Source of the DNA: Planctomycetota bacterium
Lineage (GTDB): Bacteria > Planctomycetota > Planctomycetia > Pirellulales > Lacipirellulaceae
Assembly: GCA_024278955.1 (NCBI GenBank)
Contig: JAJRSE010000008.1
Coordinates: 1-61,031 of the forward strand
Length of the DNA: 61,031 nt
Reading direction: 5' to 3'
The notes beneath the pieces are model-generated. The model was not told the origin of the DNA. It ran no database searches and saw nothing but the letters and a program-made list of their open reading frames with translations. Shown here one piece after another: positions 33,185 to 44,050 of the stretch. Positions within the stretch are counted from its first letter, which is position 1, and the number at the start of each line of letters is the position of its first letter. Both the position numbers and the translations under genes were made by a program.

Positions 33185-36100
33185 TCACTCCCGTGTGATG
33201 GCTTCGTCGAGATTAAAAATCGTGTTGGCAAGGACCGTGATTGCTGCCAACTCGATTGGATCAAGCGAGGAGTCGACGAGAGTGGGTCCATGTTTCAAAA
33301 GCTGTGCAGCTTGCTTCGGATGATTTGTGTAATGAGCTTTGGCTCGTTTCAATTGACTTTGCAGGATCTGTTGTTCTGTCTCTTGAGGAGGTCTTGCCAG
33401 AACGTGTTGGTAAATCAATGCAATGCGTTGTTCGTCTGTGGCTGCGTCCTCGGAGTTTTTCAAGATGCGTTGGGCCAGCGTCCGAGCCGCTTCAACATAC
33501 GTAGTGTCATTGAAAAGGGTCAACGCATGGAGAGGCGTATTGGTACGGGAGATACGGGTTTGGCATGTCCTTCGCCTGGGGGCATCGAACATGTTGGTCG
33601 GAGCGATGCTTCGTCGCCAAAAGGTGTAGAGGCTACGGCGATGTGCGTCGGTGCCAACGCTCGTTTGATAATGAAACTTTCCCATGGTCGCTTCCGACCA
33701 GACATTCAATGGTTGCCAAGGGTAAACGGGAAGCCCGCCGAGCCGAAAATCTAACAGACCGCTGCTGCGGAGAGCCGCGTCTCGGATCATCCAGCTCGGA
33801 AGACGAAACCGTGCCCCGCGGGCGAGGAATCGGTTGTCGAGATCTCTTGCGAGTAGTTCTTGGGAGGTATCGGAAGATTGTTGGTAGGTGGCACTCGTCA
33901 CGATCAATCGCAAAATATGCTTAACGTCCCAACCGCTTTCCATGAACTCCGTAGCCAGCCAGTCAAGCAGCTCAGGATGGGTTGGCGTCTGGCCCTGCGC
34001 ACCAAAATCTTCGGGCGTTCGCACCAGCCCTGCTCCAAAAAACATTTGCCAGTAACGATTCACGGCAACGCGAGCCGTCAACGGATGGTCGCGATGGACT
34101 AACCACTGGGCCAGTCCGAGACGATTGTGGGGCGCGTCTTCGGGCCAGTCGGACAAAGCGACCGGGGTTGCGGGCTTTACCACATCTCCTTTTTGATCCC
34201 ATACTCCGCGAAGCAAGACGTGCGTCTCGCGTGGCTCAGCCCGCTGTTTCAGAACCATGACGTTCATCTTGCCACTGGCCGTGGTGTAGGCTTTCAGGCG
34301 ATTTTGAGCAGAACGCAACGCTTGCCGCGTTAGGGCCAACTCGAGGTCGTCTGCCTGAAACTGTTCAAATAACTGTTTTCGCAACGCCGGTTTTAATTGG
34401 CCAACTCCTCCGTCGTTAAGTTTTTCTTTGAGGGCGGCCAACTGCTCCGAGGGGGAGGGGCCAAGGTCCACCAAGAGGGGGCCTCGCTCGTCGGTTAGCT
34501 CCAGCCGAAAACGACGCAGGTTGCTTTGCCCTCGTAGCGAGCGATGGCGGAACTCGAGGGTCAGCTCATCTCCAAGTTCCACCTCCAGTGGCACGCTGAA
34601 TCCGAATTGAGCCGTCTGACTTGGATGGGTCTTGTCTCCGCCACCTACCCAACCAGTACGCGGGTCATCGTCGAGAACGAAATTGACTGGGCCGTACTTT
34701 TCTTCTTTGGTTTTTTCCCCTCCCACGTCGGCCACGGCTGATGCGACTTCAATTTCCTGCACCTGAGTCTGCCCACGTTTCCGTTTACTGATTTTCATGT
34801 TCGTCAGGTAAAATTTACCATCCTCGGCAAGCGAAAGCCCTCCTTGGGGATGCGACGGTGCGGGAAGCACCGTAAGCCGAAGCCCTGTGATTCGTGACAG
34901 AGTCGGCCGAACAACAATAAGATAGTCGTCGTGACGTGGGTTGGAGCCCTCGACCTGAAAGGCGCCATCGCTTGTCTGGATCAAGTTGGTCTGTCCGCTG
35001 GTCGTGCTAAGGCGATCGGCTTGGAATTCGTGCCACGAAGGGTGCTCGCCGCGTTCTGCGATTCCCTGAGCTTGCTGCTGGAGCCATGGATCGAATTGCG
35101 ACTCCGATTGTTCTTGGACTCGGTCTAATTCTTTCTGTTTTTCTTGCACCCAGCGTTCGGCCTCTTCGATTCCGAGACGGATTCGGGAGGATTCATATTT
35201 CAGATACGGCCCAGCCTTGGAGCCAGCAGCTCCCGTTTCGTCGATGCTGTTGAAAAATGCGGTAAGCTGGTAGTACTCTGCTTGGGTAATCGGATCAAAC
35301 TTGTGACTATGACATTGGCAGCAACCAAGCGTCAGGCCAAGCCAGACGGTTCCCATCGTGTCGACCCGATCGCGAACATAGTCGATGCGCGACTCCTCAA
35401 CGTCTCTGCCTCCTTCGCCGTTGGTCATGTGATTGCGATGAAAGCAGGTTGCGAGCTTCTGCTCGGGCGTGGCGTCTGGCAGCAAATCGCCGGCGAATTG
35501 TTCGATTGTGAATTGGTCGAACGGCATGTTGGTGTTGTAGGCATCAATAACCCAGTCTCGCCAGGGCCAGTTCGATCGTGTTTCGTCGATCTGAAATCCG
35601 TCGGTATCGGAGTAGCGGGCCGCGTCGAGCCAGACCATGGCCATCCGCTCGCCATACTGGTCCGATTGCAGCAGCCGATCGACGGTCGCTTCGTACGCCT
35701 CGTCCGAAGGATTTTCGAGAAAGGCTTGGACCTCTGCTGGTGACGGAACAAGACCGGTCAAGTCGAGTGTCAGACGGCGGAAGAGCGTTGCCGGATTGGC
35801 CTGCGGCGAGGGATCGAAGCCCCCTCGTTCCATGCGAGCCAGAGCAAATGTGTCGATCGGATTGCGAATCCACGTTGGTTTCTGTACCTCGGGCAGCTTG
35901 GCTCGAGTCGGTGCTATGAGCGACCAATGCGGCTGATATTCGGCACCTACCTCCACCCAACGGCGGAGCAGATCGATTTCTTCACGACTGAGCTTCTTAC
36001 CCGATTCGGCTGGCGGCATGAGCAAATCTTCGTCGTCGCTCAGGATCCGCGATATGAGTTCGCTCTCGTCTGGGAGGCCGGGCACAATTGCCGCTTCATA

Positions 36101-36328
36101 GGCAGACTCCGCCTCATCCAAACGCAGTTCCGCCTCGCGACTACTCGGATCGGGACCGTGGCACTGGAAGCATTTATCGGACAAGATTGGGCGGATGTCT
36201 CGATTGAACTCAATCGCTTCCTCGGCCTGAAGCTCACTCGAAGCTAAAAAAAACAGCCCGGTCAGCAATAGTAAGCAAGCCGTTGGGTGTGCGGTCCGGT
36301 TACCGATGGAACTATTGTACCAAAGCAT
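33185..36328 (-). CDS. DUF1549/DUF1553 protein with cytochrome-c-like domain (pair 2)
   Basis: 1047 aa. Signal peptide CLLLLTGLFFLASSELQAEE, then the PSCyt1 haem domain with CFQCHG (Cys53, Cys56, His57) and a likely Met ligand in DEDLLMPP, DUF1549 (about residues 140-350) with SDTDGFQIDETR and GLTLGCCQCHSHKFDPI (about 330-346), a second CxxCH inserted in the middle, and DUF1553 (about 700-1010) with RVAVNRYWQMFFG and RRSLYTFWRRS. Proteins of this type are periplasmic and are usually paired with DUF1501 and sometimes sulfatases. It starts 5 bases after the hydrolase gene stop, so translation may be coupled. Confidence 0.92.
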   Translation of the reverse strand: MLWYNSSIGNRTAHPTACLLLLTGLFFLASSELQAEEAIEFNRDIRPILSDKCFQCHGPDPSSREAELRLDEAESAYEAAIVPGLPDESELISRILSDDEDLLMPPAESGKKLSREEIDLLRRWVEVGAEYQPHWSLIAPTRAKLPEVQKPTWIRNPIDTFALARMERGGFDPSPQANPATLFRRLTLDLTGLVPSPAEVQAFLENPSDEAYEATVDRLLQSDQYGERMAMVWLDAARYSDTDGFQIDETRSNWPWRDWVIDAYNTNMPFDQFTIEQFAGDLLPDATPEQKLATCFHRNHMTNGEGGRDVEESRIDYVRDRVDTMGTVWLGLTLGCCQCHSHKFDPITQAEYYQLTAFFNSIDETGAAGSKAGPYLKYESSRIRLGIEEAERWVQEKQKELDRVQEQSESQFDPWLQQQAQGIAERGEHPSWHEFQADRLSTTSGQTNLIQTSDGAFQVEGSNPRHDDYLIVVRPTLSRITGLRLTVLPAPSHPQGGLSLAEDGKFYLTNMKISKRKRGQTQVQEIEVASAVADVGGEKTKEEKYGPVNFVLDDDPRTGWVGGGDKTHPSQTAQFGFSVPLEVELGDELTLEFRHRSLRGQSNLRRFRLELTDERGPLLVDLGPSPSEQLAALKEKLNDGGVGQLKPALRKQLFEQFQADDLELALTRQALRSAQNRLKAYTTASGKMNVMVLKQRAEPRETHVLLRGVWDQKGDVVKPATPVALSDWPEDAPHNRLGLAQWLVHRDHPLTARVAVNRYWQMFFGAGLVRTPEDFGAQGQTPTHPELLDWLATEFMESGWDVKHILRLIVTSATYQQSSDTSQELLARDLDNRFLARGARFRLPSWMIRDAALRSSGLLDFRLGGLPVYPWQPLNVWSEATMGKFHYQTSVGTDAHRRSLYTFWRRSIAPTNMFDAPRRRTCQTRISRTNTPLHALTLFNDTTYVEAARTLAQRILKNSEDAATDEQRIALIYQHVLARPPQETEQQILQSQLKRAKAHYTNHPKQAAQLLKHGPTLVDSSLDPIELAAITVLANTIFNLDEAITRE

Positions 36329-36333
36329 GGTGT

Positions 36334-37416
36334 TTATTCTTTCGGAGATGCGAAATCATTTCCAACGAGCCAGTCAACAAAACGGTGCCGCCATGCATCA
36401 ATCGGTTTGCCCTGGTCTCGAATGCCGTATCCGTGCCCGCCTTCAGTATACACAAATGATGTACATGCGGCACCCGCTGCCTTGTAGGCTGCAGCAAGCC
36501 GCCGCGTATTCTCGACGAGCACGCCCGTATCGTCTTCCGCATGGCAAATAAACGCGGGAGGAGTTCTTGCGTTCACATGTAGTTCATTCGAGTATAGTTT
36601 GATTTGTTCGCTCGTGGGATCGCCGCCCAAGAGAAGACGCTGGTAGCCTGTTCCTGAAACTTCTGCCTGAAGTGAAACAAGTGGGTAAGCAAGCCCTAGG
36701 AAATCGGGGCGACAGCCAAACCGCTCGACAGGATCTTTGGACGAAGGAACTCCGGCGTCGTAATGAGTTGCAAGCGTCGAGGCAACGTGCCCGCCTGCAG
36801 AAAAACCGAAGACCCCGATTCGTGTCGGATCGATTTCCCACTTTTTGGCACGCGCACGCACCAACCGTAGGGCTCGCCGAGCGTCCGCAGCCATCGCCGA
36901 AATGCCGTAGAAATTTTTTTCTGATTTGGCCGTACGAAATTTAAGCACAATTCCGACAATTCCATGCGTGTTGAGAAAGCGAGCAAAATCGTTTCCTTCC
37001 TTATCGATGACAATCCGAGTGAATCCGCCGCCAGGACAAATCACCATCGCTGCCCGTAGTTCTCTCGAGGGATTCTTCGGAAGATGTACCGTGATGGTCG
37101 GCTGATGAACGTTCGAGATACTTCGATCGACGCGTCCTTTTTCTTTGCCTCGCTCGACGGTGATTTCCGACTCGGTGATACCTTCAGAACCTGGGGCTAG
37201 CCCTTGCCAAATCGGAAGTTCAAACGGCTCGCCAGATAAATTTCGACTCCAAGGAGACGAAGGGCTTTGCGCAGGTTGCGTGTTGAATTGAATCTCCTCG
37301 GCCCTGCTCGTGGCAGAAATTGCCACCGAAATCGCCCAACTCAATAAAACAGGCCAAAGGGCAATGGCCCAATGAATCGGCCACTTTCGGTTCGGACGGT
37401 TGAAAGAATAAATCAT
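36334..37416 (-). CDS. Secreted alpha/beta hydrolase, esterase-like
   Basis: 360 aa. Hydrophobic export segment WPIHWAIALWPVLLSWAISV, then an alpha/beta-hydrolase fold: VICPGGGF (oxyanion loop, about residues 122-129), GFSAGGH (nucleophile elbow with catalytic Ser, about 200-206), a late Asp in HAEDDTGV (about 289-296) and EGGHGYG containing catalytic His (about 323-329). This layout matches the acetylxylan-esterase/BD-FAE-like group often linked to polysaccharide loci. It sits between a DUF1501 and a DUF1553 gene, all within 30 bases of each other, which suggests one transcript. Confidence 0.86.
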   Translation of the reverse strand: MIYSFNRPNRKWPIHWAIALWPVLLSWAISVAISATSRAEEIQFNTQPAQSPSSPWSRNLSGEPFELPIWQGLAPGSEGITESEITVERGKEKGRVDRSISNVHQPTITVHLPKNPSRELRAAMVICPGGGFTRIVIDKEGNDFARFLNTHGIVGIVLKFRTAKSEKNFYGISAMAADARRALRLVRARAKKWEIDPTRIGVFGFSAGGHVASTLATHYDAGVPSSKDPVERFGCRPDFLGLAYPLVSLQAEVSGTGYQRLLLGGDPTSEQIKLYSNELHVNARTPPAFICHAEDDTGVLVENTRRLAAAYKAAGAACTSFVYTEGGHGYGIRDQGKPIDAWRHRFVDWLVGNDFASPKE

Positions 37417-37446
37417 TAACGTATGGGGTGAAATTAGAAAGGTGGG

Positions 37447-38742
37447 CTATCCAAACAGTTTGGCAATCGGTTGGCCCCTGTCGGTGATAGGAACCGGGCG
37501 GTCCCCGGCATAGAGGTTCTTGCGATAATCGATACCGGCCGCAGCAAGGATGGTGGCAAAGAAGTCAGGTACGCTGACAGGTTTGGAAACGGCTTCCTTT
37601 GCAAGTTCATCGGTTTCGCCCCACGCTCCGCAATGCGAGAGACCGCCACCGGCAAGGACGCAGGTAAAGGCCGATCCCTGATGGCCGCGACCACCGCCGC
37701 TGTCGAACTCCGGAGGACGACCAAATTCAGTGGTGATCACGATTAGCGTTTTGTCGAGCATGCGTTTTTCTTTCAAATCGTCAATCAATGTCGCTACGGC
37801 CGTATCAAGTTCCTGGATGAGCTTGTGCTGCTGCAGGATGCCTTCATTATGTACGTCCCATCCCGCGCCATTCAAAAAATTGAGGTTGTGGGAGACTTCA
37901 ATAAATCGAACGCCGCGTTGGACGAGTCGGCGGCTGAGAAGACAACGTTGACCGAACTCGCCACCGTACCGTGTTCGCAAATCGGCCGGTTCTTGATCTA
38001 GCTGAAAAACTTGGTTGAACTCGGGGCCGCTTAACTTCAGACTTTGATCGATGGTATCATCGTAATCGAGCAATCGCGATTCGCTGGTCACTTTGGCGTT
38101 TCTGCGTAATGTTGCAAGAAATGATTCTCGCCGCGACTGTCGTGCTAGTGTAATACTGGCAGGACGCGACAGCCCGGCCGGTCCTCGGCTGGTGTCCGTC
38201 AAGTAGAGGTAGCTATGGCGGGCTCCGAGGAACCCAGGACCTCGAGTGATATTGGGATAGCCAATTAAAACATACGACGGAACCCCCTCGGCTGCCGCGC
38301 CTCGCTCGTGAGCAACTAGCGAGCCGAGAGAGGGGTAAGTCACCGTACCGCTGATCATTCGACCGGTGTGCATTCGGTTCGTGGCAGCCGCATGTTCGTC
38401 GATCACATCGTGATGTACGGTTCGTACCGCTGTTACCTGATCCATCATGGGGGCCAAGTGTTTTAGGTGTTCGCACAGGCGGACTCCAGGAACTGAAGTT
38501 TCAATCGACTCGTAATACGAGCCGGCAAGGTTCTTTGCCGGGTCCCCTTTTCCTTTTGGGTCAAACGTGTCGATCTGCCCCATGCCCCCGCCTAGCCAAA
38601 TTGAGATCACATGTTCGGCTTTGCCTTGGATCAGCGTCTCGTGAGATTCTGCAAGACTAGAGTTTGGTATTGCGAGTCCGCAGGCGAGGGCCGCGCCGGC
38701 AGCAAGGCACTCGCGACGATTGATGACAATTGGACCGTTCAT
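37447..38742 (-). CDS. DUF1501 protein (pair 1)
   Basis: 431 aa from ATG 38742, which follows CAGGAG; upstream residues to 38823 overlap the preceding gene and lack a site. The N-terminus [25 protein letters not shown] is a Tat-like signal. The DUF1501 core includes [20 protein letters not shown] (about residues 45-64), [21 protein letters not shown] (split), [20 protein letters not shown] [16 protein letters not shown] and [10 protein letters not shown]. It is shorter than the second copy, lacking the spacer before the final block. It is paired with the LamG-DUF1553 gene 68 bases upstream. Confidence 0.9.
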   Translation of the reverse strand: MNGPIVINRRECLAAGAALACGLAIPNSSLAESHETLIQGKAEHVISIWLGGGMGQIDTFDPKGKGDPAKNLAGSYYESIETSVPGVRLCEHLKHLAPMMDQVTAVRTVHHDVIDEHAAATNRMHTGRMISGTVTYPSLGSLVAHERGAAAEGVPSYVLIGYPNITRGPGFLGARHSYLYLTDTSRGPAGLSRPASITLARQSRRESFLATLRRNAKVTSESRLLDYDDTIDQSLKLSGPEFNQVFQLDQEPADLRTRYGGEFGQRCLLSRRLVQRGVRFIEVSHNLNFLNGAGWDVHNEGILQQHKLIQELDTAVATLIDDLKEKRMLDKTLIVITTEFGRPPEFDSGGGRGHQGSAFTCVLAGGGLSHCGAWGETDELAKEAVSKPVSVPDFFATILAAAGIDYRKNLYAGDRPVPITDRGQPIAKLFG

Positions 38743-38810
38743 ATTTTTGTGCTCCTGACGGTTGGTTACGATAGGTAGTACGGTGTGGTCTGATAATTGA
38801 GCACTATGGC

Positions 38811-41800
38811 TCACGGCATCCAAGCAAATTCGCGGTGATTGACTAGGCTCCAGATGAGATCTTCGTAAAGCTCACGCCACTCGAGTTCCAGACGTGGATC
38901 GGGTGGTGGTCCTTGTTGGACTCGACGTCCTACTTCTTCCTGAAGTGTGTTGGCATCTGCTTGCTGATGGTTGAACCAGGTCACTAGCGGTAACGGCGGT
39001 TGCTCCCGTGGCGGCTTGATTTTGTCTGCGGGAACTAGCCGCTCATGGAACCCCTCGGCAAGTGCCGAGACAAATGTCGCTTGTTCGTCAGGTTTCGGTC
39101 GACGAGTCAGCACTCGGAGAAACACGGCATTCACCAGAACTTCGGGCGATGTCGCGTCGACTGCCAGTTGGGCCAGTTTGCTATTGTAAGCGGCTCGGGT
39201 GAGAGCCCTCGAAATCGCGCCGTTGGCAAGCATTCCTGGCTGCAAGACATTGGGTTCGACATCCCGCTCGTTGATCGGTTTCTGGCGAGAGCCCGTCCAG
39301 CCGAAGGCTTGCAGGACATCGGTAACCGCTCGGGCGCGAGGCAGCGAGAGGCTCGGGCGATCTCGCTCATTGCTTAGGCTGGCAAACATCCACGCGCGAC
39401 TCGGATGTCCTAGCGTTAGTCGATTGCTGATGGGACGCCGGCCATCGTGCACAAACGTCAATTCCTCTACCTCCATCGGCTTGCCCATCGACACATGGAG
39501 CGAATCAACAATTTGTTCGGCAGTCAGACGGCGAGGCTCAGGAGCATTGAAAAAACGAAGTTCCGGAGCCGCATCGAGATTCTTCCCCGTGGCTTCGCGC
39601 TGATACATTTGCGATGTGACGATCAACCGAATTACATGCTTGACATCGTAGTCGTGGGAGATCAACTGTTGGGCCAGCCAATCGAGTAGCTCAGGATGAC
39701 TTGCCGTACGGCCTTCCCAATCGTGGATCGGCTCGATGAGTCCCGCGCCAATCAGACGTTTCCAGATGCGATTCACGACAACACGAGAAAAACGCAGGTT
39801 TTGTGGAGCTGTGATGAACGCAGCAAGGCGTTCTCGTGTATCCTCCGGCTGCATCATCAGCCGGTTGATGTCGGCGCTGTCTGCTGCGATCCCCGTAACC
39901 TCGGCGAACGGCCACTCAGGGGTGATCGGTTCGTCTGGCTTCAATGTTACTCGGATCAGCGATTCGCGTACCTTTTTCTCAAAGAAGGCATCTGGAACGC
40001 GGCTTGTCTCCGGCACGGTGACTGCTTTGCGTTCGAGCATGGCGGCAAGCGAATAGAGATCGCGTTGGGACGTGCTGTGATAGGGCGAATCGTGGCAGCG
40101 GGCACATTGTAGCTCGATCCCCAAAAATGCCGACGCAACGATGTGTCCTTTGGCTGCGAAGGGAGCGTCATTTTCTCCTGCTAGCGCAAATCCCGCGCTG
40201 CCTCCTTCATGCAAACTGCCTCGCATCAGTATCAGCTCGGTCACCATCCGGTCTAATGGCTTATTGTCCCGCAGTGCATCGTAGAGGAACCAGCGGAAGG
40301 GGCCGGTGCTGTTAAGCGACGCGTTCAAGAGCGTCGGGTTTTCTGCCAGCAGATCGAGCCAGTAGCTCATCCACTGATCGACACAGCGGTCATCGCTGAG
40401 TAGCCGGTCGATTAAATGTTCTCGTTTGTCGGGATTGGTATCTGTAAAAAACGCGTTGGCTTCCATGGTGGTGGGAGGAACTCCCACCATGTCGAGAAAA
40501 ATACGACGAAGAAACTTTTCGTCTTCTACGACTGTCGCAATCGCTACCTCGGATTCGGAAACTGGCGGTGCAGGCCAGTCGGCACCCGATTGAATCCACT
40601 CCTCCAGGATAGCGATCTGCTCGTCGCTCAATCCGCTGCCCGTGGGTGGCATTCGCATGTCTTCATCGTCGTCGCGAATGCGCTCGATCAATTCACTTGC
40701 ATCAATATCGCCAGGAACGATTGCTGGCACCTCGGAATCTCCACCTTGGATAGCGAGGTCGCGTGAATTCAGGCGCAACCCTCCCTTATCTTTTTCTCCA
40801 TGACAACGGAAGCATTCCTCACGTAATATTGGCAAGACCTTTGAATGAAAATTTTTCGTGATTTTTTCTTCAAACTTTGACGATTCCTTGAGGGCCTGTT
40901 CGATTTTTGCGGCAATAGCAATATCGATCGGGTGATCGTTCGGGTTGCTTACGCCTGAGAGGGAGGGGATGGCTGGCGCGGGGTGTTGCCGGACCCAGTC
41001 GCGTGCTGCCTTGTGTCGCCGCTTCCAAAAGTCGTCTTGAGAGTTTGCCGCCTTGCGACGCGTCTGGTCATCATAGTTGGACAAGGAGGACTCAATTCCT
41101 GCGAGCACCCTTTCGACGCTCGCATCGGTCAGCGGCAAATTTTGCCTTGCCGAGGCTCCTCCGAAGGGTTGCAACACTTGATACGACTCTCCATCTTCCG
41201 TCTGTACGGCGACACAGACTTCGCCTGTTTCTGTTCGGATGTTCTTACTGCCGACATCACCGACGATTAGTTCTAGCACTACGCGACAACGTCGCGGCTG
41301 GCGATCGCCCGTCACAGCAGAACTCATCTCGCCGAAAACTTCCTGTTGGTGATAGGCATGGGCACGCAGCCCAGGCAGGGGCGGCTTTGCGATCGGTGTC
41401 ATCGGTTCTTCGCCACTGGGAGATTGTTTGATATCGGCTTCGGTTTTCGCAACAAGAACACTGTCAACCCACAAACGACTTAGTCCTCGAGCCCGCAACA
41501 AGAAATGCAGGTTCCCCGGCGGCAATTTGACCTCTGCCGCCATACGAACCAACAGCGGAGCTTTCCAGCTTGAACGAATTCCCCATTCGTCGTACCGAAG
41601 TGGAATCCGCGGCAACAGAAACTCATCTCCTAGCCAACGAGCCGTTTCGTCCGGCCACGTTTCTCCTTCGCTCAACCAGCGTTGGTGCGATGGCAACCCT
41701 TCGGAGAATGTCACGAGCACACGACCTTTGGGTAAGTCGCCCAGTTCGGGCATCACTTCCGGCAGCGGATGGAAAACACGAGGTCCTCCCTTGCGGCGAA

Positions 41801-42611
41801 ATCGCGCGGCAATGACTTGGTCATCCAGCAAGGTTCGATGGATCGCAACGGCATCGAGCCACCCATTAAAACTGTTTGCCGAACTGCCCGCTCGCGACGA
41901 CCCGATCCAAACCGCGTCGTTGTCCACAACCGGCGGCTTCTTTGTTGCGCCTCCCATGTCCCACGCTCCGGAAGTTGGCTGACCATCAATCCAACCACGA
42001 ATCGAATCGGGCTCGCCAAAACGATACGCCACGGCAACATGGTGCCATCCGGAAGCTACGTCGAATCCAGCCTCCGACGTCCAACGATGCCAATGCGAAT
42101 CTCCCGCACCCGGCGCTGTTGCAAATAGAAAACTGAGTTTTGGTGTGCCTTGGACGCCAACTATGCGTAACGCCCAATTCTGATTGTCACGAGCAAATCG
42201 CGGCGAGCCTGTGCGTCCCTTGCCGATCACGTACCTCGGATGACGGCCTTGAAGACGGCCCTGAAGGCCACTTTGGAGGCCCTCTTGAAGACCATCAAGT
42301 TTGACCCAGGCCTCCAGCGTAATGGTGTCGTCGTTGGTGAAATCGAAGGGGCTGTTTGCTCCCGCATCAGGCACCGAAAGATGGGCTCCCTTTCCATCGA
42401 ATTGCACTGCCGTGTTACTCTTGGACAAGTCTGGGAACTCCGGCGGCCGGGGCCCAGGTTGATCTCGCCGAACACCAGCATGCGACTTGAGTGGTGTGAG
42501 TTCTTCTGCACCAAAATCCCAATGTGCAGCGAGTGACGCATCGTCAGCCCACAGGCGGGCTGCCTGCAAAGCTACGAAAGTCATCGTGAATATGGCCAAT
42601 CTCCAACGCAT
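38811..42611 (-). CDS. LamG-cytochrome-DUF1549-DUF1553 protein (pair 1)
   Basis: 1266 aa. Signal peptide [19 protein letters not shown], then a LamG/concanavalin-like domain (about residues 26-265) with HWDFG and TLEAWVKL, an extra beta-rich region (about 300-460) and a Glu/Lys-rich helix. PSCyt1 follows with CFRCHG (Cys600, Cys603, His604), then DUF1549 (about 690-900), which contains a second haem motif CARCHD, and DUF1553 (about 950-1240). The added LamG part suggests binding of a carbohydrate. First gene of a five-gene minus-strand run. Confidence 0.92.
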   Translation of the reverse strand: MRWRLAIFTMTFVALQAARLWADDASLAAHWDFGAEELTPLKSHAGVRRDQPGPRPPEFPDLSKSNTAVQFDGKGAHLSVPDAGANSPFDFTNDDTITLEAWVKLDGLQEGLQSGLQGRLQGRHPRYVIGKGRTGSPRFARDNQNWALRIVGVQGTPKLSFLFATAPGAGDSHWHRWTSEAGFDVASGWHHVAVAYRFGEPDSIRGWIDGQPTSGAWDMGGATKKPPVVDNDAVWIGSSRAGSSANSFNGWLDAVAIHRTLLDDQVIAARFRRKGGPRVFHPLPEVMPELGDLPKGRVLVTFSEGLPSHQRWLSEGETWPDETARWLGDEFLLPRIPLRYDEWGIRSSWKAPLLVRMAAEVKLPPGNLHFLLRARGLSRLWVDSVLVAKTEADIKQSPSGEEPMTPIAKPPLPGLRAHAYHQQEVFGEMSSAVTGDRQPRRCRVVLELIVGDVGSKNIRTETGEVCVAVQTEDGESYQVLQPFGGASARQNLPLTDASVERVLAGIESSLSNYDDQTRRKAANSQDDFWKRRHKAARDWVRQHPAPAIPSLSGVSNPNDHPIDIAIAAKIEQALKESSKFEEKITKNFHSKVLPILREECFRCHGEKDKGGLRLNSRDLAIQGGDSEVPAIVPGDIDASELIERIRDDDEDMRMPPTGSGLSDEQIAILEEWIQSGADWPAPPVSESEVAIATVVEDEKFLRRIFLDMVGVPPTTMEANAFFTDTNPDKREHLIDRLLSDDRCVDQWMSYWLDLLAENPTLLNASLNSTGPFRWFLYDALRDNKPLDRMVTELILMRGSLHEGGSAGFALAGENDAPFAAKGHIVASAFLGIELQCARCHDSPYHSTSQRDLYSLAAMLERKAVTVPETSRVPDAFFEKKVRESLIRVTLKPDEPITPEWPFAEVTGIAADSADINRLMMQPEDTRERLAAFITAPQNLRFSRVVVNRIWKRLIGAGLIEPIHDWEGRTASHPELLDWLAQQLISHDYDVKHVIRLIVTSQMYQREATGKNLDAAPELRFFNAPEPRRLTAEQIVDSLHVSMGKPMEVEELTFVHDGRRPISNRLTLGHPSRAWMFASLSNERDRPSLSLPRARAVTDVLQAFGWTGSRQKPINERDVEPNVLQPGMLANGAISRALTRAAYNSKLAQLAVDATSPEVLVNAVFLRVLTRRPKPDEQATFVSALAEGFHERLVPADKIKPPREQPPLPLVTWFNHQQADANTLQEEVGRRVQQGPPPDPRLELEWRELYEDLIWSLVNHREFAWMP

Positions 42612-42850
42612 ATTTCAGACTCCGAAAAATTTGATTATAACAGCAAACCCTCTGCGTATCTGAGCCAGGCGAACTGCAAAGTCATTTGGACGAAATTTTT
42701 GAACCACTACGAAGCAACGAAACTACGGAAAATGGCCATAGTTTCGTCGTGGTTCATTTTTTGGTTTTGGGTTGATTTTGTTACTGATTTTTGACTTTGC
42801 AACTCTCCTGTGTATCTGATTTTTGAATCCGCCTAGCAGACGACTACTTC
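42612..42850. other. Short intergenic region with nested inverted repeats
   Basis: Holds TGCAAAGTCA (42675-42684) with its inverse TGACTTTGCA (42792-42801), and within it CGAAACTA (42718-42725) / TAGTTTCG (42739-42746) plus GAACCAC...GTGGTTC arms. It may act as terminator or repeat between the surface operon and the DUF1553 run. Confidence 0.45.
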
Positions 42851-43927
42851 CTACAGATTAACATTGCCATCATCGCGGCTGGCAGAATTCCTATGCACTT
42901 CGATATCGATATCGTAACTCAGCGATTCAACATGTCCATCGCAAAAAGCTATATGCCAAGCACTTGGATGTGCGCTACCAAAAATACTGAGTCCCTCGTC
43001 AATCGCAGGCTCTCCATTCGGGCCTAGCCCGGACCCATCGGATCGCGGGAGCCTATCCGCGGTGCGGTAATTGTCATTATTTGCCCCAGTACACCAGGTT
43101 TCGTTGTCGCCTTTGTACTCAGATGTCTCGTAATGGTCGGCGTTCATGTAGCCTTCGCCGCAGAGGTAGGTGTTGCTTGTACCATCCGTAATGCTACGAA
43201 TGGCGACTTCGCTTCGCTGGAAGCTAATACCTGAGAGGACTTGGCCAGTCGGGGCACCGCTTCCGTCAATCAAAGTACCTAACGTCCCGACGGTTTCCCA
43301 GATGGTAGTGTCTCCATTCGCAGCCGCATTCAAAACCGTATTTAAGCTACCAGGACCAAAAACATCGAAACCGACGCCAAGGTGTCCTGAATTCGCTGCG
43401 TAATCGCCGCGTCCAAGCAATAAACTGGCTCCGAAAAACATGGCATTTTTCGAACTCGCCGAGCCTCCAGCAACGAATGTGCCTGATCGGCGCGAAGGAC
43501 AATTGATCACGTTAATCGTTTGTTGGATCAGCTCTCTCGCACCTAGTAATTGAGCGGTTTCGTGAACATCTGGATTTCCATCCGATGGCAGAGCGTGTTT
43601 CACATTCTCTTCGATGAAAGGCAGGACATTGTAAATCCAGCCACCAGGCTGTTCCTTACCGAACCCTCGATCCGCATCTCCGACCCACTCACTCCCCCAG
43701 CCACCAGTAGGAAAATGCTTAGCGACACTTTCATGGTTCATGCAGCCGAGAGCTAATTGTTTCAGATTGTTCTTACACGAATTCCGTCGAGCTGCCTCGC
43801 GAGCCGCCTGAACCGCCGGCAAAAGCAAAGCGACGAGAACGCCGATGATCGCGACCACCACCAACAGTTCAACGAGGGTAAACGCTTTTCTTCGTGTTGT
43901 ACGACTTCTGGAGGAGACCAATGACAT
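42851..43927 (-). CDS. DUF1559 pseudopilin-like protein
   Basis: 358 aa from ATG 43927 (a GTG one codon earlier is possible). Prepilin signal [20 protein letters not shown] with a hydrophobic helix through [12 protein letters not shown], then a DUF1559 domain ([21 protein letters not shown], about residues 95-115, split) and a closing H...[19 protein letters not shown]. The last gene of the surface operon that starts with the PEP-CTERM gene at 52741, it follows the LamG PEP-CTERM gene by about 120 bases. Confidence 0.92.
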   Translation of the reverse strand: MSLVSSRSRTTRRKAFTLVELLVVVAIIGVLVALLLPAVQAAREAARRNSCKNNLKQLALGCMNHESVAKHFPTGGWGSEWVGDADRGFGKEQPGGWIYNVLPFIEENVKHALPSDGNPDVHETAQLLGARELIQQTINVINCPSRRSGTFVAGGSASSKNAMFFGASLLLGRGDYAANSGHLGVGFDVFGPGSLNTVLNAAANGDTTIWETVGTLGTLIDGSGAPTGQVLSGISFQRSEVAIRSITDGTSNTYLCGEGYMNADHYETSEYKGDNETWCTGANNDNYRTADRLPRSDGSGLGPNGEPAIDEGLSIFGSAHPSAWHIAFCDGHVESLSYDIDIEVHRNSASRDDGNVNL

Positions 43928-44050
43928 CACCTAAACCCTCATGGCTGTTAGAACGAACCCAGGGGAACCGCCACGCGGTCCCCCTGGGCTGCGGGGTAGA
44001 ACAAACGTCTTCGGCGTTCATCAAATGCCGAACTTATTCTCGCAAAACTC

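Noticed and set aside
35144..35743. 199-aa plus-strand ORF opposite DUF1549/DUF1553
   Set aside because: Antisense shadow of a real CxxCH-containing protein; no start signal or family.
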